Below the pieces are notes generated by a model. The model saw nothing but the letters and a program-made list of their open reading frames with translations, did not search any database and was not told the origin of the DNA. A stretch of 5,366 nt of DNA from an uncultured Clostridia bacterium (GTDB lineage: Bacteria > Bacillota > Clostridia > Oscillospirales > Acutalibacteraceae), in contig CANOFK010000103.1 in the NCBI GenBank assembly GCA_947565265.1, positions 1 through 5,366 on the forward strand, in the 5' to 3' direction. This document shows, one piece after another, positions 1 to 4,811 of this stretch; position 1 is the first letter of the stretch; the number at the start of each line of letters is the position of its first letter. The position numbers and the translations under genes were made by a program.

Positions 1-2
1 CC

Positions 3-101
3 GGGATGCGGGAGAGGCTGCGGGTCTTTGTGCCCGCCGGGCAGAAAGCCCAGGCCGAGGAGATCCTCCAAAGCTTTTCCCCTGACGGCGAAAATCCCTG
101 A
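3..101 (+). CDS. 3' end of an upstream gene, possibly a DUF2007-type small protein (partial)
   Basis: Reading frame 3 is open from the window edge to a TGA at 99-101 and gives a 32-residue tail. The tail contains RVFVPAGQKAQAEEIL, followed by a short polar end. A hydrophobic beta-strand (RVFVPA) leading into an amphipathic helix with A-x-x-x-L spacing resembles the C-terminus of DUF2007 'putative signal transducing' proteins, which commonly end in a V-x-VP...A-x-x-IL pattern. That match is from memory of the family and rests on few residues. The other two plus frames read as low-quality Arg/Pro/Gly-rich sequence, which supports this frame. The start lies outside the window. There is a methionine codon at 6-8, but nothing shows it is the start. 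Confidence 0.45.
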   Translation, partial: GMRERLRVFVPAGQKAQAEEILQSFSPDGENP

Positions 102-150
102 TAACCGGCCGGTATGGCCCCTAGAGTCTGTTTGAAAAATCGGAAACAAG

Positions 151-271
151 CCCTGGCTGGCGGTGGGGAAATGTGCAACTGGGGTACCCGCCCTTCATGG
201 GAGGCGGCCATAAAAGTTTCGTCCACCTTTTCAAAGGTGGTGGGGATTCCTAAGGGGCGACGCCCCTTAGG
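151..271 (+). repeat. Hairpin-rich intergenic repeat, copy A
   Basis: The segment 151-222 matches 3066-3137 base for base over most of its length, including the shared block GGCGGTGGGGAAATGTGCA. It then continues into a hairpin (CCACCTTT at 223-230, AAAGGTGG at 233-240) whose sequence recurs in diverged form at 3177-3194. Both copies lie between genes and in the same orientation. Copy A ends in a perfect 10-bp inverted repeat (249-258 with 262-271, loop GAC). No transposase or terminal target duplication is visible, so this looks like a dispersed non-coding repeat rather than an insertion sequence. Confidence 0.7.
249..271. repeat. Perfect 10-bp inverted repeat upstream of the antitoxin gene
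   Basis: The arm CCTAAGGGGC (249-258) is the exact reverse complement of GCCCCTTAGG (262-271), separated by the 3-nt loop GAC. No T-tract follows, so it is not a standard intrinsic terminator. It lies 75 bp before the antitoxin start. DinJ/RelB antitoxins with or without their toxin usually repress their own promoter by binding palindromes, so it could be an operator. However, it also sits where the dispersed repeat ends, and in copy B the corresponding sequence is degenerate. Its role is therefore undecided. Confidence 0.6.
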
Positions 272-275
272 CTGC

Positions 276-296
276 CAGAGGCCCAACAGAGGCCCA
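276..296 (+). repeat. Short tandem repeat, two 10-bp units with 11-bp period
   Basis: CAGAGGCCCA occurs at 276-285 and again at 287-296, followed by a partial third start (GAGG). It lies between the palindrome at 249-271 and the antitoxin ribosome site. It may be simple slippage, or part of an operator region with sites about one helical turn apart. The sequence alone does not tell which. Confidence 0.5.
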
Positions 297-332
297 GAGG
301 GATTTGACAAAAGCGCGGGGGGCGCTATGGAG

Positions 333-339
333 AAAGGAG
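333..339 (+). promoter_or_regulatory. Ribosome binding site of the antitoxin gene
   Basis: AAAGGAG lies 7 nt before the ATG at 347. This fixes the antitoxin start and supports real translation. Confidence 0.8.
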
Positions 340-346
340 CATCTTT

Positions 347-616
347 ATGAAACAGGCACTGATGAGCATACGGATGGACGCGGACCTGAAAAAGGAGTTT
401 GACGGGTTTTGCGCCCAGGTGGGGCTGAACAGCTCGGTGGCGGTAAATATGTTTGTGCGCACCGTGCTGCGGGAAAAGCGGATCCCCTTTGAGATTACCA
501 ACCAGCCCAGCGCCACTACCCGCGCGGCTATCCGGGACACCGAACGGGAACTGGAAACCGGCGGGATGAAAAGCTATACCAATGCCGAGGCCCTGCTGAA
601 GGACGTTCTGAAATGA
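347..616 (+). CDS. Type II toxin-antitoxin system RelB/DinJ family antitoxin
   Basis: An 89-residue protein, close to the usual DinJ length (about 86). Residues 5-50 form the ribbon-helix-helix part: a beta-strand with SIRMD (7-11), DLKKEFDGFCAQVGLNSSVAVNMFVR, then the family-typical LREKRIPFEI (41-50). DinJ/RelB proteins dimerise through this region and bind operator DNA, while the C-terminal tail wraps the toxin. Here the tail (about 60-89, ending YTNAEALLKDVLK) has the hydrophobic spacing expected of a toxin-binding segment. A good SD lies 7 nt upstream. The stop overlaps the next start as ATGA (613-616), the usual translationally coupled antitoxin-toxin arrangement. The antitoxin looks fully intact although the adjoining toxin domain appears catalytically dead. 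Autoregulation through a nearby palindrome is likely but not shown. Confidence 0.9.
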   Translation: MKQALMSIRMDADLKKEFDGFCAQVGLNSSVAVNMFVRTVLREKRIPFEITNQPSATTRAAIRDTERELETGGMKSYTNAEALLKDVLK

Positions 617-891
617 ACCGCTGCCGGATCGTGCCCTCCCGCCGGTTTAAACGGGATTTGCGGCGGGTGCAGCGCAAGGGCCGCCGTATGGACGAGGTGG
701 CCGGGGCCATTGACATACTGGCCACCGGGGGGTTTTTGGGCAGCCGCTACAGGGACCGCCCTTTGGGCGGGCGCTACGCGGGGTACCGGGAATGCCGGGT
801 GGCCCCCGGCTGCCTGATGGTCTACCGGCAGGGAGGGGACAGGCTGGTCCTGTACCGGCTGCGGACGCCGGTGCTGGAGGGCGGGTACGCC
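613..891 (+). other. Degenerate YafQ-family toxin domain lacking catalytic residues
   Basis: YafQ toxins are RelE-fold endoribonucleases that cut mRNA on the ribosome. Aligned by eye to E. coli YafQ (recalled from memory), the backbone motifs line up almost without gaps. The functional positions are changed: His50 becomes Arg49, His63 becomes Arg62, Asp67 becomes Gly66, Trp68 becomes Cys67, and His87 falls in the PVLEGG stretch with no histidine. The usual C-terminal R-T-G-T-H-x-x-L-F is replaced after RT (84-85) by PVLEGGYA, which runs into the permease methionine. Fold-supporting residues (R-D at 47-48, GYRE 57-60, YR 71-72, LRT 83-85) remain. Ribonuclease activity is therefore unlikely. 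Antitoxin binding could still be possible. Confidence 0.75.
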
Positions 892-2115
892 ATGTTCCTG
901 CTGACAGAGGTCTGCTACCGGCTGTTCCGCAACCCCAGCCGCACGGCCCTTTTGCTGGGCGTTGCGGCGCTGCTGATGGGCAGCATAGCCTTTTACCTGG
1001 GGAACATACAGGCCAACCGGGCCGCGCTGGACAGCCTGGTGCAAAACGTGCCAGTCACCGTGCAGGTGGTCAACCGCAACGGCAGCAGTTCGGAGGGGTT
1101 GCGCATCAGCATGGCCCATTATACGGCCCTGGCCGGGGCGCCGGTACACCAGGTGCAGTGCACCACCACCTTTGCCGGGGCTTACAGCCAGGGGGCCCGC
1201 TTTTTGGCAAGGGAGGGGCGGTTTTTGGGGGGCGACGCCCTTTTGAAGGGGGGCAACTGCCTGGAGGCCCTGGCCATAGAAGAGGGGGACGTGCAGTTTT
1301 TGCGGGGCTGGGGGCCAGGGATGTTCGGCGGCAGGGAGGCTGTATGCCTGGCCAACGCCTCTTTTGCCCAGAAGGCGGGCATCCGGCTGGGGGACGAGAT
1401 CTCGTTGCCGCTGTTTACCATGCGGTACGGCACAAACGGCACCCGCTATCCCCCGCTGGGGGAACAGGTACTGAAGGTGGTGGGCATTTACCAACCCCGT
1501 GCCGTTGCGGCCAGCCAGGCGGCGGAGTTATACGGGCCTATCGGCTGGATGCAGGACCTGGCCCAGCAGGCGGACGAGGTGTTCAGCTTGGAGTCGCTAT
1601 GCGCCCGGCTGGACGACCCTATGGAACTGAACCGGTTTAAGGCATCTTTGGGGGAAATGGGCTTTTGGGAGATCTCCGAAACGGCCCAGGACCGGATAAC
1701 CGGGGACGCCATTGCCATGGACGACGAGGCTTTCATCAAGACGGCGGGGGAACTGTTGCAGAACCTGGCGGTGTTTAACGGGTTTTTGCCGCCTTTCTTC
1801 GCGCTGGTGGTGGGGATGGTTACACTGGTGACTTTTTTGGTGCTGCGGGGCAGCCGGCGGGAGATGGCCATTGCCAGCTCGCTGGGGCGGCAAAAGCTGC
1901 TGAACGGGGCCTCCCACTTTTTGGGGGCTTTTCTGGCGGAGCTGGCGGGCTGCGGCGTGGCACTGGCGCTGGCCGGCCTGGCGGCGGGGGCCCCATTGGC
2001 CCTGGCCTGGGGCGCGGCCGGGGTATATATGGCCTGCGCCTGCGTGGGCACGGCCCTGGCGCTGGTTTTCCTGCTGCGGTTTGACACCCTTGCTTTGCTG
2101 ACAAAGGTGGACTGA
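613..2115 (+). CDS. YafQ/RelE-like toxin domain fused in frame to an FtsX-like ABC transporter permease
   Basis: This single 500-codon frame has no internal stop. Residues 1-93 follow the YafQ pattern (F-K-R-D-L near 12-16, YRDRPLGG at 46-53, GYRECRVAP at 57-65, LMVYR at 68-72, LYRLRT at 80-85). Residues 94-500 form a complete MacB/FtsX-type permease: a positively charged start (YRLFRNPSR), TM1 about 111-130, an external domain about 131-388, TM2 about 391-412, a cytoplasmic coupling segment (SRREMAIASSLG, 414-425), TM3 about 433-458 and TM4 about 462-488. It probably works with the ATPase at 2212-2904; the substrate is unknown. A second start at ATG 892, with its own SD, would give a 407-residue permease of normal size. 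The protein made may therefore be the fusion, the permease alone, or both. Four-nt coupling to the antitoxin gene puts all three genes in one transcription unit. The fusion is topologically possible, since the permease N-terminus is cytoplasmic. Confidence 0.8.
   Translation: MNRCRIVPSRRFKRDLRRVQRKGRRMDEVAGAIDILATGGFLGSRYRDRPLGGRYAGYRECRVAPGCLMVYRQGGDRLVLYRLRTPVLEGGYAMFLLTEVCYRLFRNPSRTALLLGVAALLMGSIAFYLGNIQANRAALDSLVQNVPVTVQVVNRNGSSSEGLRISMAHYTALAGAPVHQVQCTTTFAGAYSQGARFLAREGRFLGGDALLKGGNCLEALAIEEGDVQFLRGWGPGMFGGREAVCLANASFAQKAGIRLGDEISLPLFTMRYGTNGTRYPPLGEQVLKVVGIYQPRAVAASQAAELYGPIGWMQDLAQQADEVFSLESLCARLDDPMELNRFKASLGEMGFWEISETAQDRITGDAIAMDDEAFIKTAGELLQNLAVFNGFLPPFFALVVGMVTLVTFLVLRGSRREMAIASSLGRQKLLNGASHFLGAFLAELAGCGVALALAGLAAGAPLALAWGAAGVYMACACVGTALALVFLLRFDTLALLTKVD
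876..894 (+). promoter_or_regulatory. Internal SD and alternative start for the permease
   Basis: GGAGG at 876-880 lies 11 nt before the ATG at 892-894, inside the end of the toxin-like reading frame. The resulting protein begins MFLLTEVCYRLFRNPSRT, a normal N-terminus for FtsX-like permeases (short cytoplasmic amphipathic helix, then TM1). The spacing is slightly long but usable. This start would release an unfused permease of 407 residues from the same mRNA and in the same frame as the fusion. Confidence 0.5.
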
Positions 2116-2131
2116 CCCCGGCAGGCCGGGG
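2116..2131 (+). repeat. GC-rich hairpin directly after the permease stop
   Basis: CCCCGGC (2116-2122) pairs with GCCGGGG (2125-2131). The hairpin starts at the base after the TGA and is not followed by a T-run, so it is not a clear terminator. It could stabilise the 3' end of the upstream message or tune expression between permease and ATPase. The rest of the 96-bp spacer holds a direct repeat of GCCGCCGG (2164-2171 and 2177-2184, 13-bp period) and the ATPase ribosome site. No promoter with convincing -35/-10 boxes was seen there. Confidence 0.5.
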
Positions 2132-2195
2132 AACCGGGAAGAGGGTACAAAAACGGACACAACGCCGCCGGACTTGGCCGCCGGGGCGGATTTAT

Positions 2196-2203
2196 AAAGG
2201 AGG
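2196..2203 (+). promoter_or_regulatory. Strong ribosome binding site of the ATPase gene
   Basis: AAAGGAGG with an 8-nt spacer to the ATG at 2212 is a near-perfect SD. It favours 2212 over the in-frame ATG at 2221. Confidence 0.85.
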
Positions 2204-2211
2204 CTGCCTAT

Positions 2212-2904
2212 ATGAGCAATATGCTGACTGCCACGGACGTACAGTACATCTACCAGAGCAAATACCAGAAGGTGCACGCCCTGCGGGGCGTAAGCTGCCA
2301 GTTTGAAAGCGGGAAGTTCTACGCCATTGTGGGGCATTCGGGCAGCGGCAAGACCACGCTGCTGTCTATGCTGGCCGGGCTGGGCACCCCTACCGGGGGG
2401 GAGGTGCGCGCCGGGGAAGAGGGGCGCACCATTAAGGAGATCGGCAGCGAACGGCACCGCCGGGAGGACGTGACGGTGATCTACCAGTCCTTCAACCTGT
2501 TCCCCACCCTTTCCATTACGGAAAATGTGATGTACCCCATGCGCATTAACGGCTATAACGCCAAGGAGGCCAAGCAGCGGGCCAGGGAACTGCTGGACGC
2601 GGTGGGCCTGGCGGATGTGGACGGCCGCAAGCTGCCGGCCATGCTCTCCGGCGGGCAGCAGCAGCGGGTGGCCATTGCCAGGGCGCTGGCCTCCCAGGCC
2701 AGGGTGATTTTGGCGGACGAACCCACCGGCAACCTGGACTCGGAGAACGGGAAGGTGGTCATCGACCTGCTGAAAAAGCTGGTGAAAGAGCAGGGGTATT
2801 GCGTGATTGTGGTGACCCATGACCTGGGCATTGCCGCCCAGGCGGATGTGGTCTACCGGATGAAAGACGGGCTGATGGACCTGGACACCCGGCCGGCCTC
2901 TTAG
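2212..2904 (+). CDS. ABC transporter ATP-binding protein (MacB/LolD-type)
   Basis: A 230-residue cytoplasmic nucleotide-binding subunit with all the expected elements: Walker [10 protein letters not shown] (41-49), Q-loop Gln92 in YQSFNLFP, signature LSGGQQQR (145-152), Walker B VILADEP (165-171), D-loop NLDS (174-177) and switch His203 in VTHD. The sequence style and length match the MacB/LolD/FtsE-like group that drives FtsX-like permeases by mechanotransmission rather than by classical substrate passage. The partner is almost certainly the permease encoded just upstream in the same direction (96-bp gap). In many such loci the ATPase gene comes first; here the permease does. Substrate cannot be deduced; roles in this group include lipoprotein handling, peptide or antibiotic export and signalling to sensor kinases. 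No kinase or regulator gene is present in the window. Confidence 0.95.
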   Translation: MSNMLTATDVQYIYQSKYQKVHALRGVSCQFESGKFYAIVGHSGSGKTTLLSMLAGLGTPTGGEVRAGEEGRTIKEIGSERHRREDVTVIYQSFNLFPTLSITENVMYPMRINGYNAKEAKQRARELLDAVGLADVDGRKLPAMLSGGQQQRVAIARALASQARVILADEPTGNLDSENGKVVIDLLKKLVKEQGYCVIVVTHDLGIAAQADVVYRMKDGLMDLDTRPAS

Positions 2905-3065
2905 GCCGTACCCACATAAGCGGCGTAGCGGGTTTTGTCTGATGCAAGGCGGAAATACGCAGAAACATCTTGCTGCCCTTGTAGTGGCGTACCGCAAGCA
3001 TTTTCGGCGGAGGAGAGGGCCATAATCCGCCCACAAGGCCGGTGGAGGGCGTTTTTGTGCACACG
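2905..3065. other. Non-coding stretch between the ATPase gene and repeat copy B
   Basis: No credible gene is visible here. The part from about 2930 to 3005 is less GC-rich than the flanking genes. The only sizeable open frames are antisense, lack ribosome sites and run through the ATPase gene or the repeat, so they are treated as chance. An inverted repeat, AGGGCGT (3046-3052) with ACGCCCT (3063-3069), leads directly into repeat copy B. The region may belong to a longer dispersed element of which copy A keeps only the right-hand part, but that is inference. Confidence 0.5.
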
Positions 3066-3215
3066 CCCTGGCCGGCGGTGGGGAAATGTGCAGCCGGGGC
3101 ACCCGCCATGATGGGAGGGGGGCCACAGAAGTTTTGTGACAGCCGCCCTACCTTGGCTGCGCTAAGTAGCCGCCCTCGCCCTTTGCAAAGGCGGCGGGGC
3201 CTTTAGGGGGCGGCG
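3066..3215 (+). repeat. Hairpin-rich intergenic repeat, copy B
   Basis: Positions 3066-3137 align with 151-222 (about 80% identity by eye, one or two single-base gaps). Positions 3177-3200 align with the hairpin of copy A at 223-245. Between these parts copy B carries 39 extra bases (3138-3176) in which AGCCGCCCT occurs twice (3141-3149 and 3168-3176, 27-bp period). The orientation is the same as copy A, so the two copies form direct repeats around the antitoxin/permease/ATPase cassette. Confidence 0.7.
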
Positions 3216-3232
3216 GGAATCAAAGCCCAAGC

Positions 3233-3247
3233 GTTGGCGTAGCCAAC
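3233..3247. repeat. Small inverted repeat in the convergent intergenic region
   Basis: GTTGGC (3233-3238) and GCCAAC (3242-3247) are perfect complements around a GTA loop. The stem is short and no T-run follows. It may be a minor structural element next to the main terminator, or chance. Confidence 0.35.
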
Positions 3248-3286
3248 TTTCTACCGCCGGTGTAGCAGGCGGTACGGGGCGGACAG

Positions 3287-3321
3287 AAAAACGGCCGGGC
3301 AAAGGCGCCCGGCCGTTTTTT
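3287..3321. terminator. Bidirectional intrinsic terminator between converging operons
   Basis: AAAAACGGCCGGGC (3287-3300) pairs perfectly with the arm at 3307-3320 (GCCCGGCCG then five T) around the 6-nt loop AAAGGC. That is a GC-rich 9-bp core extended by A-T pairs, with a T-run at 3316-3321 on the plus strand and a T5 tract on the minus strand from 3291-3287. It can therefore stop plus-strand transcripts from the ABC operon and minus-strand transcripts from the cobalamin operon. The cobK stop codon (3322-3320) lies inside its T/A tract, so it is the immediate end of that operon. For the ABC operon it lies about 380 nt past the ATPase stop, and no closer T-tailed hairpin was found. Confidence 0.93.
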
Positions 3322-4087
3322 ATGTGTGGCGTGGGGCCCCGGCCGCCAGCAGGTCCATGGTTTCCCCAAGGGAAAGGCCCTGTTCGGGGGGGCGGGCCAG
3401 CACCACCAATTCGGCCCCGGCCTGCCGGGCTGCCTGGGCCTTTTCCCCAAAGCCGCCGGCGGGGCCGCTCTCCTTAGTGACCAGAAAGGCGGCGCCCCCC
3501 AAATGCCGCAGGTTTTCCTCTACAGAAAAGGGGCCTTTGGCCGCCAGGATACGGGCGGGGCTGAACCCCAGCGCCCGGCAGCGCTCTACCGCCCCAGGGG
3601 CGGGCAGCACCCGCACCGTGCACCGCCGGGCAAAGCCCGGTATGCGGCAAAAGGCCTCCAGGTCTTTGCTGCCGGTGGTGAGGAGGATATCCCCCACTGT
3701 GGCGGACAGGTAGCCGGTGAGGGCGGGCAAGTCCGGGAAATACCGGCCGGGGGGGCGGGGGGCATCCTGGCGCAGCACCCGCACATAGGCCCTGCCCGCA
3801 GCCCGGCAGGCCGCCCGGATGTTCCCGGTGGCCGCCTGGGCAAAGGGGTGGGTGGCATCGACCACCAGGCGGATGGGGTGGGCCGCCAGCAGGGCCCCTA
3901 TCCCCTGGGCGTCCAGCCGGCCGGTAAGGGGGATGAGGTGGGGGGACACCGGCAGCAGCCCGGCCCCGTAGCCGGTGGCCACGCTGACAAAGGCCCCTAT
4001 GCCCTGTTCGGCACAGAACGCTGCCAGCAGCCGCCCTTCGGTGGTGCCGGCAAAGAGCAGCAGGCCGGGAGAGTTGGGCTTACACAT
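3320..4087 (-). CDS. cobK: Precorrin-6A / cobalt-precorrin-6A reductase (CobK/CbiJ)
   Basis: A 255-residue enzyme, the usual length, that reduces the macrocycle of (cobalt-)precorrin-6A to 6B with NAD(P)H in the corrin-ring branch of vitamin B12 synthesis. Family hallmarks in order: N-terminal strand-loop LLLFAGTTEGRLLAAF (9-24), VVDATHPFA (75-83), DILLTTGSKDLEAF (133-146), the LPAP...C..LGF segment (161-175), AAKGPFS (182-188) and LVTKESG..GGF.EK (202-216). The start was placed at ATG 4087-4085 because the family homology begins directly after it. Upstream in-frame codons (to 4429) only read the cobJ gene in a wrong frame. Start and the cobJ stop overlap by 8 nt, suggesting translational coupling. 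It is the last gene before the terminator. With cbiG nearby, the cobalt-first (anaerobic) substrate and the name cbiJ are more likely biochemically. Confidence 0.95.
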   Translation of the reverse strand: MCKPNSPGLLLFAGTTEGRLLAAFCAEQGIGAFVSVATGYGAGLLPVSPHLIPLTGRLDAQGIGALLAAHPIRLVVDATHPFAQAATGNIRAACRAAGRAYVRVLRQDAPRPPGRYFPDLPALTGYLSATVGDILLTTGSKDLEAFCRIPGFARRCTVRVLPAPGAVERCRALGFSPARILAAKGPFSVEENLRHLGGAAFLVTKESGPAGGFGEKAQAARQAGAELVVLARPPEQGLSLGETMDLLAAGAPRHT

Positions 4088-4811
4088 CCCGGTAGCCCCG
4101 GGGCGTGACCATTTTGCCGCCGATCTCCTGGGTTGCCTCGCTGCCCACAAACACGGTGGTGAACATATCCACCTGCTCCCCGGCCAGTTGCGCCAGGGGG
4201 AGCACCCGGATTTCCTGGCCCTCCCGGCCGATGTTCCGGACCCAGCCGCAGACGGTTTCCGGGCTTTTGTACCTGAGCAGGATCTCACAGGCCCGGCGCA
4301 GATGCCCGGCCCGCTGCCGGGAGGAGGGGTTGTAGATGGCCAGGGTGAAGTCCCCCTGGGCGGCACAGGCCAGCCGCTTTTCGATCTTCTCCCAGGGGGT
4401 GAGCAGGTCGGACAGGCTGACGACGGCAAAATCGCCGGTAAGGGGGGCCCCCAGCAGGGCCCCGCCGCTTAGGGCCGCCGTGACCCCCGGCACCACCTGG
4501 ATCTCCACCCCGGGGTATGCCTGGCCCAACTGGAAGGCCAGCCCCGCCATGGCGTACACGGCGCTATCGCCGCTGCACACCAGGGCGACGGTTTTGCCGG
4601 CGGCGGCTTCCGCCAGGGCCAGGCGCACCCGCTGGGTTTCCTGGCGCATACCGGTGGAGTGGAACGCCTTGTGGGGGAAGATATCCCGGAGCAGCCCTAC
4701 ATAGGCGGTGTAGCCCACCACCAGGCCGCTTGCCTCGATGGCGTTGCGGGCGGCAAGGGTCATGCCCGTTTCGTGGCCGGGGCCAAAGCCTACAATGTAT
4801 AACAGGTTCAT
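4080..4811 (-). CDS. cobJ: Precorrin-3B C(17)-methyltransferase / cobalt-factor III methyltransferase (CobJ/CbiH)
   Basis: A 243-residue tetrapyrrole methylase that uses S-adenosylmethionine to methylate C17 with ring contraction, the step that makes the corrin skeleton. The visible hallmarks are the N-terminal IVGFGPG (6-12), VVGYTAYV (31-38), VALVCSGDSAVYAMAG (75-90, the SAM-site glycine-rich loop), VVPGVTA (106-112), GAPLTGDFAVVSLSDLLTPW (121-140, typical of CobJ/CbiH) and LAIYNPSSRQR (157-167). The C-terminus is the ordinary single-domain type, with no fused ferredoxin or CbiG domain. The ATG at 4811-4809 overlaps the cbiG stop as ATGA. A GAGAGGTG-type SD lies just upstream (minus strand, around 4816-4823). 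In an anaerobe with cbiG the substrate should be cobalt-factor III, so cbiH is an equally valid name. Confidence 0.96.
   Translation of the reverse strand: MNLLYIVGFGPGHETGMTLAARNAIEASGLVVGYTAYVGLLRDIFPHKAFHSTGMRQETQRVRLALAEAAAGKTVALVCSGDSAVYAMAGLAFQLGQAYPGVEIQVVPGVTAALSGGALLGAPLTGDFAVVSLSDLLTPWEKIEKRLACAAQGDFTLAIYNPSSRQRAGHLRRACEILLRYKSPETVCGWVRNIGREGQEIRVLPLAQLAGEQVDMFTTVFVGSEATQEIGGKMVTPRGYRDV

Noticed and set aside
304..331. TTGACA (304-309) with TATGGA 16 bp later as the antitoxin promoter
   Set aside because: The -35 box is perfect but the -10 is weak (TAT only). Transcription would begin inside the SD at 333-339, leaving no usable leader. The true promoter is probably further upstream.
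114..350. Possible 78-residue plus-strand gene
   Set aside because: It lies inside repeat copy A and the antitoxin leader, lacks a ribosome site, and shows no domain or credible composition.
792..1640. Plus-strand 282-codon frame inside the fusion gene
   Set aside because: It is rich in Gly/Pro/Ala and Gln with no recognisable domain, and the other frame encodes the permease domain with membrane segments.
2116..2131. Hairpin as a terminator between permease and ATPase genes
   Set aside because: It has no T-run after the stem, and both genes encode partners of one transporter, so full termination here is unlikely.
1597..3126. Long antisense open frame (about 509 codons) across the permease, ATPase and spacer
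   Set aside because: It is opposite two genes with clear family motifs, has low-complexity Pro/Gln/Arg/His content and no ribosome site. Long antisense frames are expected in GC-rich DNA.
4088..4429. N-terminal extension of cobK by 114 codons
   Set aside because: The extension reads cobJ out of frame as Pro/Ser/Arg-rich sequence. CobK family homology starts right after ATG 4087.
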